A stretch of 64,000 bases of DNA from Zygnema cylindricum (Eukaryota; Streptophyta; Zygnematophyceae; Zygnematales; Zygnemataceae): contig JBBHKE010001696.1 of NCBI GenBank assembly GCA_037447655.1, positions 1-64,000 of the forward strand, written 5' to 3'. Of the stretch, positions 44,927-56,353 are shown piece by piece. Both the position numbers and the translations under genes were made by a program. Below the pieces are notes generated by a model that worked only from the letters and a program-made list of their open reading frames with translations, ran no database searches and was not told the origin of the DNA. Position 1 is the first letter of the stretch; each line of letters begins with the position of its first letter.

Positions 44927-45447
44927 CACCGCGCATCGTTATTAGTGTCAAGGTTTAAATAGTGTGGAAGTAAATTTACCGTTATTGATGCTAATTAAGA
45001 ATTTGATTTTTTTAAAAAAAAAGGTGTATTCTAATTTCGGCGTTAATGCTAATTTGGAACAGCAAAAATGGAAAATTTTCTGTACGATTATATACATTAT
45101 TATATGTTTCCGTACAAAATATAAAAATTCGTACATTGTTGTGAAATTTAAATATCCGTACATGTCAAACCAATCCCGTTTTTTTAGCGCACGTTCCCAT
45201 GCGTGCCCGTCTGATTTAATTCATTTTTTGTAAAATTTTCACTTGAAAAGGTACATTTATGTACGGTCTGACATCGACCGTACACCACACTATTTAGATT
45301 TTATTGTACTTTCGTTCTTTACCCTATTTTGTACGGTACCTTAATTATCGTCAAAGAAAAATTAAAATCATGTATCCTATTTGGGGAAAAAAATCAAAAT
45401 TTTAAGACCCAAATTAGAGTTGTTGACACTAATAACGATGCGCGGTG
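44927..45447 (+). mobile_element. Family C MITE upstream of Pur-alpha
   Basis: 521 bp with a 25-bp perfect terminal inverted repeat beginning CACCGCGCATCGTTATTAG, flanked by TA (44925-44926 and 45448-45449). Inside each end is the subterminal motif AAATAGTGTGG or its complement. It ends about 890 bp before the Pur-alpha start codon, so it may lie in or near that promoter. Confidence 0.88.
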
Positions 45448-45449
45448 TA

Positions 45450-46335
45450 GTGGGCTTGTTTAGTTCGATTAACGGCTTATGGACTTCCACGTCACTTGGA
45501 CATCAGCAAGGCTGATAACGCTACAGATAAACCCCACGCCCCCCACTGTGCATGAAGTTTAGGACTTACTATGTGAACCCCTTACACTTCTGTATCAATA
45601 GATCCCTCAGTTAAGTGTGTGCTGTGCACGAAGCAACGACTTTCGATCTGACGTGGACACCACAACCGTGAATCGGCTTGCCACGCTGTCAACTTTTTTA
45701 CCTGCCACGTCGCGCGCCCGGAATGGGTCTTTACTACGGCTTCAAGCGCCATTCAAGGGTGACATGCGCTTTGCGATTCAATTAATCAATCCGAGTCTTT
45801 GCCGGACCTCATCCGAACCTCCATTAGACGTATTGGCGCCGCACAAGCGGCAACGTAACTCAAGTTGGAGCTTGGGACCGTCTGTACGGACGAATATTCG
45901 TACTTCCATATTGAATGTGAACACAGACAATTGTTTGCAGCTTCCATAAGTTACTTTGCAGCCATGGTAGTGTTTTTTCTTTCCTTGTAGCAGCATATCT
46001 TAGTGATCACGTTTAGAAACTTGAGCGTCCCCCGTTGGAGGGTATCTTCTTATTACTGAATTTATTTTTCGTTAATGTCTATGTTAGAGGAGGATGTGCT
46101 TCTGTCTGTGTAAAATTGTTTGCCAGGTAGGGCAAAGAAGAAAAGTTGATGGTTGCTGTTGTCATAAGGAAGGCGGGAAAGGGTGAGATCAGCAGTAGCT
46201 GAGAGCTGGTGATTTTACGTTTTGTCATTTTTTCCCGTCAATAAGTAACAGGAAGCTTGCTTACTGTTGCGCATGTGTGGATTGTAGTTCTGTTAGGGTT
46301 TGATCTTGGTGTGAGAGATATTGATTGATTCAACC
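45450..46335 (+). promoter_or_regulatory. Promoter and 5' UTR region of Pur-alpha
   Basis: Single-copy-looking sequence between the MITE and the start codon. A 110-codon frame at 45617-45949 has no recognisable domain and may be chance. I cannot fix the transcription start or any upstream non-coding exon. Confidence 0.4.
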
Positions 46336-49009
46336 ATGGAGCCAGCTGCAGCAGGAGATGCAGAGCTGGTTTGTAAGACGCTACAAGTTGAACATAAACT
46401 GTTTTACTTAGATCTGAAGGAAAATCCACGTGGCAGATATTTGAAAATATCCGAGAAGACATCTGGATCTCGCTCTACAATCATTGTTCCTATTGCTGGT
46501 GTAGTTTGGTTTGTTGATCTTTTCACATACTATGCCAACAATGATGACGGGGAACTTTCAAGCAAGGAGCTTCAGCTGGACACTAAGGTGATAATTTGGT
46601 CCCATGAGTCACTGTTGATTACACGAGTCACTGCTGATTATGTTATGTGAGATGTATGGATCATTCGTGTTCTGATTGTTTCAACTTTTGTGCGAAAGCA
46701 TCTGAGGTTTTTGTCTGCGGCAGCAGTCTGTAAAGTTGAGCCTCACACTTTTAATTTTCTTCCATTTCTCTTACTTACGGGATCGAGTGTTTCAGGATTT
46801 TCTTTGCCATTTCTTGCCATTCCGAAATAGTATGTGATTATTGTCAGTCAAGAAGATTTAAATAGCAGTGCTTCAAGGGAGATCCATGTTCCTTAAAAGA
46901 ATGCTGCTCTTTCTGTACTGATGTTTCTCTCTGTGTGGACTGTTTAACCTTCTGATAATGTAGGTTTTTTATTTTGACGTTGGTGAGAACAACCGCGGAA
47001 GGTTTTTGAAGGTAGCTGCTCTAAACATTTTTCTGGATCTGACATTGCCTTTTGCCCTCTGGAATTTCACCAGGTTTTACCTCTCTTGTAAACAGTTAAG
47101 CAATTTGTAGTTAATCACCATTCTGCAATTAAGCAGGGGAGTGTTCATCTGTGGTGAAGTCTTGCTGAAATGTTGAAGGAAGGCGTTGATTATGAGTCTT
47201 TTAGAGGTGCTTTTGGACAAAGGTTTGCCTATTTCCGATCCTTACTGGATCGCAGTGTGGATGTAGCCTACTGTAAACTCCAACCTGGAGTGATGAATTT
47301 ATGTCAGAGTTGAATGGAAATTGTGAAGTGATAAAAAGTGCCAAGCAACCCTCTCCTTATGAAATATACACTCCCACCATAGGTGTATATCTATGGAAGA
47401 TCGCTCACAGCCTCGGGCTAGTTAGCTATGTTAATTGTTGAGGTCAAACTTGGAGGTTTGGTTTCTTTTTGCGGTCTAGCACTTGGAGATGGTTCTGTTG
47501 GTTCTGGATTAAATTGCAACTGATATATGCTTAGGCCTTCTTCTTACTTGTATGAGCTGGTTTTGGTTTTTGACGAAAGTACAGCTGATTTATGCTTCCA
47601 GGTTTCTGAAGCCTCAATGACTCGTAACAGAAGCACAATTATTGTCCCTGCTGGTGCTACCGGGGAAGAAGGATGGGCTGCCTTTCGAAATGTTTTGGTG
47701 GAGATTCATGAAGCGTCACAGTTGCTTCCAGCCTCCTCCAGCTCATCCACAGCACTAGTGGTAAGCTACATGAATCTTACAGAATTGGTAGCTAACGTGT
47801 ACAGATCCTACAGAGTTGAGGGCTGCAAAAACGTATTGAGCCTTACAAAATTGGTATCTACATGTGTACGGATCTCGCAGGATTGAGGGCTACAAACTTG
47901 TACGGATCTCACAGAATTATAGCTACAAAAGTGTGCGAACATTGGAATGACAAGCTGCTATCCCGATTTAGTGCCTGCCTCTGTGATGCCACTAATCTGC
48001 TATGTTTGAATGATACAGGCTTCTAAACTTGGTTTTTGTGATTGATCCTGGGTTTGAATCACATTTTGTCAAATAACGGTCGTAAGACATGCAATGCAGT
48101 ATGCCTGATGTATTCTTGCCGTTTGTGAATGCATGTGGTTGCGAAAAGGATTTGTACCATGGCAGTATTTGAATGTGTCTGGGATTGGTGCAATGCAGCA
48201 ATCTGGATCCTCTGGAGGGCAAGTGGATCAGCTTGGTGGCTTGTCCGAGGCTGTCGGGGGAGGTTATCTTGGAGGAAGTAGCAACAGTCAGACAGGACCT
48301 GTGGTCATACCTCCTGTGGACAGTGGGGCAGCCCTACCACCTCCTATAACAGATGGCCAAGGATTGACTGCGGCACGAGTTGTCCGGGCTGAGCAGAAGA
48401 GGTTTTTCTTCGACCTTGGAAGTAATGCTCGAGGCCAGTATCTGAAGATATCGGAGGTAAGAAACTTTGTCAAATCTGCAAGTTGTGTGTCCGTCAGCAG
48501 CTGCAATTGAACGGGTTCAATCAGAGCTGTGGATTTATGTATTTGGCATAATAAGGCAGGTTTTATGTTGGGTTTTTGACGTGTAGGAAAACTGAGAGAA
48601 TATTCTGTGTTTTTATTATGTGTCCCCTATTATTGCTTTGTAGCCTTTTTTCATGTGTTCGCTTGAATTGGACCGTTTTGAATTGCACTGTCCATGAACC
48701 CTGAGGCCGGAAATAACCGGGATCACCGGAATATACTTTTAGTACTTATTTGTCGTCAGTTAGTATTGCGCAAGGAAATTTTGGTCTATGACACTTAATT
48801 TGATTTTTGTATTCCCTTTTCGTTTTTGGTATGTTGAACAGGTGACGGGCGCGGACCGTTCTGTAATAATCTTGCCAGCGTCGGCCCTGGAGCAGTTCCA
48901 TGACACTCTGGGTCAGTTTCTGGAAATGGTTAAGAGCCAGGGTCTTGCAACCAGTGGCATTGCCAATGTCCGCACCATTGCCCCTGTTAGAAAGAGGCCT
49001 GAAAGCTAG
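46336..49009 (+). CDS. PURA1: Transcription factor Pur-alpha (five coding exons, 294 aa)
   Basis: A purine-rich single-stranded DNA/RNA-binding protein; plant relatives bind telo-box promoter elements. Exons: 46336-46587, 46964-47011, 47602-47760, 48199-48456 and 48842-49009, all joined in phase 0 with GT donors and AG acceptors. Three PUR repeats are visible. Repeat I, about residues 14-82, has VEHKLFYLDLKENPRGRYLK. Repeat II, about 79-145, has KVFYFDVGENNRGRFLK, then RNRSTIIVPAG. Repeat III, about 213-280, has EQKRFFFDLGSNARGQYLK and DRSVIILP. A Gly/Ser/Pro-rich linker (about 146-212) separates II and III. The length fits the plant family (about 300 aa). The ATG is in a good context (aaccATGG). 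Introns fall at equivalent places in repeats II and III, just after the F/YLK(ISE) strand. A polyA signal AATAAA lies at 49543-49548. No defects seen. Confidence 0.93.
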
Positions 49010-49560
49010 GAAGGAGAGGAACAGTTTGTAATGTTTTTCACGTAAAGTAGGAGCTCTTGCCGGCTTTCCAAATATGGATGCTTAGGAGTTTCTGGCCCTT
49101 TTTCTCTCTTGTGTGGAATGTTCCAGCCTTTTGTAGACTATTAGGTCCCAACTGAACTGTAGGTCCCAGCTGAATTAAAGGATCCCATAGAACACAGCAA
49201 AGATTTTGTGTCTTGGGTTCCTTAAGAGGAGGCTGGATTTCTGCACTTTTCTCTTCTTTCAAAGGTTTTTGGCAAATTATTCTGTATGCTGGTATGATCT
49301 GTCTGCACAAAGTTCTTGTTAGGTGCATTTGGCGTAGGTATAATTGTTGATACATTTTGAGCCTGGCTGGGGCTCTATTTGTATTTGCATTTTTGCTAAA
49401 TTCAACGGTTAATGGCCTGTGGATCGTCCCAAGGTATTGCTGAAAATTTGTGTTTTAAGTTGGTAGCAAAGTCTACTTGCAGTGGCTTTAGAGAGGAGTG
49501 TTCGGAATAGTCTGGGAGTGTTAATTGTTTGACCAAGGTGGAAATAAAGGAAACTTCATG
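49010..49560 (+). other. PURA1: 3' UTR of Pur-alpha (approximate)
   Basis: From the stop at 49007-49009 to just after AATAAA at 49543-49548. The exact cleavage site is not visible. Confidence 0.55.
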
Positions 49561-50557
49561 TATTCAAGTGTCTTTTTCTGGATACATGTGACAAGCCTTT
49601 CATTGAAGTTCGAGTGATCTTTTGCAACTCAATCAAGGATAAAAAAATCGAAAGTTGAGTATTTATAGCTGTGTCTGAAACCAATGTTTGGTTTCAAATA
49701 ATAATTCGACTCTGTGTCTTATCGTTCTGCTAAGAACCAAAAGCTGTTGACGTTGTTTTTTGTCAAAATTGGGGCCGTTGTTTTCTTCCTTTAGTTTCCC
49801 ATTTTTTTGCTTGTGCCCTTTTTATAATCATGTGTTGACATTCAGACGTCTCTGAATTTTAGGACGGAAAAAATGGAAGTGTTCAACATAAAAGACATTT
49901 AGAACTCCGAATTTTCATTCATCCATTCAAATATGTTGTTTGGTTACATTCTAATTTTCCTCCTGATGTCATGCATCCTCACAATTTCACAACTCCTTAG
50001 AGGGCATTTGTACATTTGGGTGCCCATCTTTTTTGAGTTATTTTGTGTCCCAGTTTTTTTATTTATCTTTTCAAACTGGTTTATCCTATGTGGAAGACCT
50101 CCCCAAGCCTCTCAACTCTCTGGTAGTTTACACTGCTATTTTGACAGAGGTGATTTGCCTACCACCCTTTCTACCTTGCCACCACGTGTGGTAAAATACT
50201 GTTGTTTTAAACGCAGCAGAAGTGGCATATGGGAGGGTTCTTCAAGTTACACGAGTGGAGCATTGACATACAGCTTCATACCTACCACTTATCAATTCAA
50301 GTGAAATTTCATGCGCAGAAAGATTTTGTGTAGATATTGAGGCAAAAATGTAAAGACTTGATACAGGGTCAAATATTAAAAATGGTTTTATGTCATATAA
50401 TAAAACCTACTTTGCAAACCATGAAATGTGATACTTTATATGAATTGCTCAAACAGACTGCTTCTACGATTTCTATTAGATTTCGAAATGAAGTGAATGA
50501 CAATTGAAATTGACAAAAGTTACGATGAGGTCATAAAATCGTTGACATCATACTACA
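49561..50557. other. Gene-free stretch
   Basis: No coding or repeat signal recognised beyond chance frames. Confidence 0.4.
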
Positions 50558-51420
50558 TCATTGACATATAATGATTTTGAGTTCTTGCAACGAACCTTCC
50601 AGAATTTCATAGTCGCCTCTATGCAATTTTGCATCAACTTGTTGGGCATGGTTTATTTGATCGCCTGGAAAGGCCCGTCGCTCGTCAAGGGTGTTGGTCT
50701 GCGTCCTATAGCCACCATAGCGGCAGCCGCTTACTTGGGTGGCGTCTCTCATTAGTTCGAGGATTGTCGTGGACGATAGTCCTATCTTGGCCCAAGCGAT
50801 CTCTACCACCGATGAGGGCTCATTATTATTTCAACAATTGTTCTTGTCTACTCGTTCGCTTTTACCATCCGTGGCCCAAGATGCAGTTCCTCCATTCTCT
50901 TCCCTTTTTCAGTTTCGGCCATGCCACCCCTTTTGTACCCCCGGACTCAGATGGTTTACCATTGTGCATTTTAATACATCCTGCGTTGGTTATTCACTGG
51001 TGCAACAACATATCATCGATAAGGTAGCCGCAGCCAACTTGAAGAACCTCCTTGCGGCGCCGCCTATGGCAGATGCCCGGGCACGACTTCGCTCTTTTTC
51101 GGGACCAGGTGTTGGGGCTTGGCTCGTTGCTACTCCAATTTTTACCTCACTCCGCTTATCTTCTCGACAATTTTCTTCTACACTCCGCTTACGTCTCAGC
51201 TTTCAGCACCCCTCTCTCTTGGGCAAGCCTCTTTGCCTCTTTGGCCAATCTATCGATGAACATCAACCGACGCCGATGGAATAGCTACTATACAACAACG
51301 TGGTCACTTATTGGTTGCGTCCTACATAATTTTACGTGTTACCATTTGGTAGACTCAGGCCCCCATGTTTTCCCCACCGTACCGGCTTTGACTTTTTCCC
51401 TTCTCTTACCTCCTTGACGT
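50558..51420 (+). pseudogene. LINE ORF2 C-terminal fragment
   Basis: Overlapping frames read GVGLRPIATIAAAAYLGGVS, then MASLISSRIVVDDSPILAQA and LFLSTRSLLPSVAQDA, then MADARARLRSFSGPGVGAWL, LRLSSRQFSSTLRLRLSF and PLCLFGQSIDEH. I place this as the region after the RT core of the same plant LINE type as at 30440-31717. Within it, 50919-50990 is the family's 3'-terminal block, out of place, which looks like a small nested insertion of a LINE 3' end. Frames are broken. Confidence 0.6.
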
Positions 51421-51441
51421 AGAACCCGGTGCCTACCATTT

Positions 51442-51451
51442 NNNNNNNNNN
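51442..51451. other. Assembly gap (10 N)
   Basis: Ten N just after the LINE fragment. The missing length is unknown. Confidence 0.99.
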
Positions 51452-51680
51452 TTGCAAACCTTTTACCCCCCACATAAGACAAATATAATAAGTAGGGGTA
51501 AGAATAACAACTACAACTATTCATTTTCCAAACGTTCACGTTAAACAATAAAAAATTTAGAAAAAAATAAAATATATAATATCATAGTTAACATCTTTTA
51601 TTTTATCATTTACATATTTTTTTCTATTTGCAATTGGAAAAAATATATATATTTTTTTATTCTATTGCAATTTTTAAAGA

Positions 51681-51718
<38 letters not shown>

Positions 51719-52903
51719 TTTTTTTTCCATTGCAATTTATTTTTTTTGACATTATACAATTCACATTCATAAAAGGCACAGAACTCCTCAAGAAAAAGGA
51801 AAAAAAAAAAAACGGTACTAAAAGACAAAAGAGATGCTTCAAAAGACACAAATGGCACAAGCAGACAAAAAAGCACTTATAAACAAAAAGGCACTAGTGG
51901 ACGAAAAGGTATTAGTGGACAAAAAGGCAAAAAAAAACTTTAAAGGCAAAAAGGCCCTATGTTAGTCACTAGCAGACTCTAAAGGCACTAACCGACAAAA
52001 AGATGCTAAAAAAGGCACTAACAGACAAAAAAAAATCACATACAAAAAAAGGTGCGAAGAAACAAAAACTGTTACTAGCTGACAAAAAAGTTGCCGCAGA
52101 AGACAAAACTATCACAAGCAGACAAAAAGGCACTTATGGAAGGAAAGCACTGAAAAACAAAACTGCTCCTCAACAATCTAAAAACAACAAAAGCCCTGCT
52201 CCTCGCCGATCGCTCCTCCCCCGCTCCTCAACGGTCTAACGGAAACTAAACGGCTTATCCGTTCCACCACACCGCAAACGGACGCATGGAGACGACTTCC
52301 CGCCACAAGGATCGTGCCGTGACCTCTGGGTGAGAGAAGGAGAGGGAGAGAAGGAGAGGGAGAGGGCAAGGGAGGGGGGGGAAGGGGAGATGGGGGACGA
52401 AGTGAGAGAGGAAAGTGAGAGTGAGAAAGGAGGGGGAGAAGGGAGGGGAAGGGAGATGTTTGTGTGTTTCAATCATATTTCAATCCTTAGCCATTCAATA
52501 ATGCTTAATCGTCAAATATTCGATCTTGGATTTGATCCATACACTTAGAAACTAAATAAGCATTCGAGGATTCCCAGAAAGTAAGAAGAAAATTTGAAAC
52601 ATGCACTCGCCATTTGTGGAGGTATGGCAAATAGGGTTTTGCAATTTTAGGGTTTTGCAATCTTAGGGTTTTGTGATTTTAGAGTTTTGCAATTTTAAGG
52701 TTTTGTCCTTTTGCGGACAAAAATGAAAAAACAGGAAACAGTTACGAAAATTTCTCCAAAAGTACATGTAAATTGTACCTTTGTACTGTATCATTGGTAC
52801 AGTTCAATTACGCGATCAACTTTGATTGGACGGTACACTGCGTATCCTTATTAGAGTTGATGTCACTAAACTATTGCTATCATTGTTATTATTGTTATTG
52901 TTG

Positions 52904-52935
<32 letters not shown>

Positions 52936-52951
52936 TTTATTTTTATTTTTA

Positions 52952-52991
<40 letters not shown>

Positions 52992-54680
52992 CATTATTAT
53001 TATTATTGTTATTATTATTGATATTATTATTGTCATTGTTATTATTGCTATTGTTGTAACTATTGTTAGTAGAGTTGGTGCCTCTACATTCTAGACCTTG
53101 AACCTAAAAAGGAAATTGTTTATTTCTTAACGATAATCCTTTAAACGGTTCAGAATAAGCCATGTCATTTGAAACTGAATCACTATTAATAACACTAATA
53201 TAAATGCCACGCTAATAATTTCCTTAGTCTAATAACACGATTTTGAGGTGTAGTTTAGTAAGTCGTAACAAGAGTAAGGATGTTCCTGAAAAAGTTTACT
53301 AGCCTTTTTTTTTCCAGAAGCTCAAAAATCAATCCTTCACATTGTTGGCGGCCATTTTCACTCTTTCCCCTCTCTCTCCATCACTTCCTTCTTTTTCCTT
53401 GTACTTTATTTAGATTGTATAGGTTTATTTTTGCTTTTAATTTATCAATTTGCACACTCTTTAGAATGATTTATATCCTAGTTGTCTTCCTATGTATTGG
53501 ACTTTCAAATTTTTACCTTACACAATTTAAAAAAAAAATCCAAAACCTATAATTTTACAGCTAAATATGGAAAAATTGGAATCTTGCATTTGACAAATAT
53601 TCTTACTCAGATAAGAATTACAGTGATTCCCTTAAATGATCTTTAATAATTTCATCGTGTCCTTATCCTTAAATATTAAATTACATTTTTTTTTTACATG
53701 TTTTAATTTTAGTTGAATTGAATCTCTAAAGATTCTGCAAAATAATTGAAAAAGCCCTTTTCTTATGTACATGATTTGGTGTAAAAACCACATTATTTTA
53801 CCAATGAACGGTGTTCCATGCAACAGATAAAACAAATCCACACCTCTTAACACTAATAATGCGGTCCACACTATTTACACATAATATTTCACTTTTTCAG
53901 AATCTTTCAGATTTTTTTTCATGGTGAGTTAGGCAAAAACTTGTAAAAAAAACAAATACAGGAGATGTTTTCAAACACAAATGACTAATTTGATTAAGAA
54001 ACTTTTCTTAATTAGAAAAGAAATAGCAAATATAGTGAGATAAGAAAAGTAGCGCACTCTTCTAGTTTTGCCGGAAAGTATTTTGAACATTCGATTCGAC
54101 TAAAGACGAAAACATGATCCTATATTTAAGAATTAAAGAATATGATTCAACATCACTTATGGTTTAAAAAGCAATCGAAAATTTATGAATTAGTTCATAT
54201 GGTCCAACATTTGACCGTACGATTTGAATATATAAATTCAACTTTAAATAATTAATTAATTAATTAAAAAAAAAATCCCACGTGTAAATCACAAAGCAGT
54301 ATTCTTCAAGTATGACCAAAAAATCAAAAATTAGGTCTTAAGCACAACCTGTAACCAACATTAAATGCTCAAATTTGTGAACATTTGGCTCCTCTTCCTC
54401 TTCTTCTTTGTACTTTATTTTAACTTTTTCTTGTGGTTTTCGTGTTTTAAATATTTGTAAGCTTTTCAAGGTTTAGGTTAAACATCATTTTTAAGTTCCT
54501 CAAAACAAAAATGTCAAAAAAATTGCGCAAAGTCGTTTAATTATTAACGGCCAAAACTACAAAAAAAAAGGCGAGCTAAGGATATATAACCCCCCTTCAA
54601 CCCTAAAACAAGCTCTTCAAAACCCTAAAGTGCCCTCCCCAATCCGTACAGCCGTACATAATTCACGTCCGTACACTCAC
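51452..54680. other. AT-rich, low-complexity, gene-poor stretch
   Basis: Contains a (TA)n run (about 51686-51714) and an A-rich degenerate repeat of 'gacaaaaaggcact'-like units (about 51830-52140). A purine tract (GGGAGAGGGAG-like, about 52325-52460), a short ttagggttttgcaatttt-type tandem (about 52630-52708) and a long (TTA)n/(ATT)n trinucleotide array (about 52880-53058) follow. The Leu/Tyr-only frames across the array are artefacts. The intron of the minus-strand exon at 54681 would run into this region, but no further exon is recognised. Confidence 0.55.
52880..53058. repeat. (TTA/ATT)n microsatellite
   Basis: Nearly uninterrupted trinucleotide array with a few TTG, TCA and TTTTA variants. 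Confidence 0.95.
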
Positions 54681-54835
54681 CTGAGAAATCCCTGGTCGGT
54701 ATCCACAGGCACCTCATCGCCAACTGTCGCCAGCGCAGCATCGTGCAGATAAGACAAAGCGCAATCCCTCAGCCTCTCATCGCACGCCTTCACACGTGCG
54801 GCCATAGTGCCATCGTACTGTGCCAGGGCGGCCAT
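54681..54835 (-). CDS. Orphan first coding exon, unknown protein
   Basis: On the minus strand an ATG in a strong plant context (gccaaaATGGCCGCC) opens 51 codons plus two bases: MAALAQYDGTMAARVKACDE, then RLRDCALSYLHDAALATVGD and EVPVDTDQGFL. It ends at a good splice donor (CTCAG/GTGAGT). GC content and codon use stand out from the AT-rich surroundings, and two telo-box motifs (TTAGGGTTT) lie 8-40 bp upstream, as in many plant housekeeping promoters. I do not recognise the family. The following exons should lie to the left but none is seen before the low-complexity region, so the gene may have a long intron or be truncated. Confidence 0.6.
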
Positions 54836-55060
54836 TTTGGCGCCAAACCCTAACTCAGCACTCCGAAACCCTAACTGAAAACGCCGATTCGGATCCTCTT
54901 ATGAACGAGAAATACGAGTTAAACCCATATTCAGCAATTCAGAATTATTCGTTGCTTCTTCTGCAGGAAATTCGAGATTGAAATGGAAGCTGGTTGCAGC
55001 ACGTGGCGGAAAGGAGGGCGCCGCTGGCTACCGTACACTCATGATGACATATGAATGTCG
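54836..55060 (-). promoter_or_regulatory. 5' UTR/promoter of the orphan exon, with telo boxes
   Basis: The minus strand contains TTAGGGTTT twice between 54843 and 54875, just upstream of the ATG. Pur-alpha proteins are known to act with telo-box promoters in Arabidopsis; a link to the Pur-alpha gene in this window is only a thought. Confidence 0.4.
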
Positions 55061-55483
55061 TTAGCGGTACGGAAATAGTACGGGCTCGAAAAAAGTAAAA
55101 AACTCAGAATCACGGTATGTTTGAATACCGTACGTTATGAAGTACTGTACTGTACTGTAGCTTCTTCCGTACCGTACCGCCGTACGTTTTTAGGAATTGG
55201 TAGCTGGAAGACGTCAGGTCTTTACCGAACATGAACGGTCAGCCGTCAGACATACCGAAGTACGGAAAACTAAAAAATACGGACGGAATAATGGTTCGAA
55301 ATTTATACACCTTTCGCACGTGAAGAATAATTAATATCGCATGTGCGATAAAGTAACCAGCCGTACAGTCTACAATTTTATTATGGAAAAGAAAATGGAG
55401 ATCTGCCCTAACAACGAACAGTGTACCTGTGCCAAAAATACCACGTACGCACATAAAAAAAAAAAAAAATTATGAGATACGAA

Positions 55484-55587
55484 AAGTTTAACTTCGACAC
55501 GATTCGTATCGCCTTGCGACATTACAGTACAGTACAAGTTTAACTTCGACACGATTCGTATCGCCTTGCGACATTACAGTACAGTAC
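55484..55587. repeat. 52-bp tandem duplication
   Basis: Two identical copies (55484-55535 and 55536-55587) ending 'ttacagtacagtac', directly at the left end of the large repeat copy 2. Confidence 0.9.
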
Positions 55588-55638
55588 ACCGTGAATCGTT
55601 ATTAGCGTATAGAAATTATTAGTGTACATAATGAATTA

Positions 55639-56350
55639 GGGTGAAGTTCCATCATACGTTCTGTAATTGTACGGCCAACACTACATACCGGGTCGATTGA
55701 GTCGAAGTTCCATCACGTAGAGTCTGTAAACCACGTGTTCTAAATTGACTGGCGCCACGCAAGCTACGATCCGATATTGAATATCTTTCAGATTTTTAGC
55801 ACCGACAAACTTAACTTCAAATCTTGACTTGCGTACGACGTGAGCATACGACAAAACTTGTATACATTTTGCAGACGACGCCAGCTCATTTTTTAGGGTT
55901 TCGGTTTTCGAACATAACGAAAGTCCTTTGACAGAAATAGTGTGACGAACAAAAGTTATCGAAATAGCGTGACGAGGGAATGTTACAAAATTTCGTTTTT
56001 AGTTTCGTTTATATTTTGGAAATCGCGTGTCATGTGGAAATCTTAAGATTTTTCGTTGGTTTTCCATCATGACATGTAGATTAATTGTCCACCGTGTCAC
56101 AAATTTTTTTTTTCTGTGTATGCCAACCCACCTCGTCGAGGTGGGTTGAGTCTAACAGAGAAAATTGAAGCGAACTCATCGCAGATGAACATTTGACGGC
56201 CAGTATTACCTCCAAGACCTCCGGAGAGTATTGGCAAGATTCTCTGTAATGTTGGTTTTCGTATAAAAACAAAATAGGCGGTACGATCTGGTATGGAGAG
56301 TCGCGGATTTCTGTTAGAAACGCCACTTTTCGTTTGATGGAACTTCACCC
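55639..56350 (+). mobile_element. Family A TTA-target MITE (uninterrupted copy)
   Basis: 712 bp, TIR GGGTGAAGTTCCATCA on both sides, TTA at 55636-55638 and 56351-56353. It has a central hairpin (ccaacccacctcgtcgaggtgggttg-like, about 56124-56149). It serves as the empty-site reference for the nested element at 32373-33075. Confidence 0.9.
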
Positions 56351-56353
56351 TTA

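Noticed and set aside
45617-45949. A separate 110-aa gene before Pur-alpha
   Set aside because: No domain, no conserved start context, and it lies in the expected promoter region.
50739-51284. A host gene of 181 aa
   Set aside because: Its segments match the C-terminal part of the LINE family and are interrupted by the LINE 3' block, so it is transposon debris.
52773-53059. Leu-, Tyr- or Ile-rich small proteins
   Set aside because: They are translations of the (TTA)n array, not genes.
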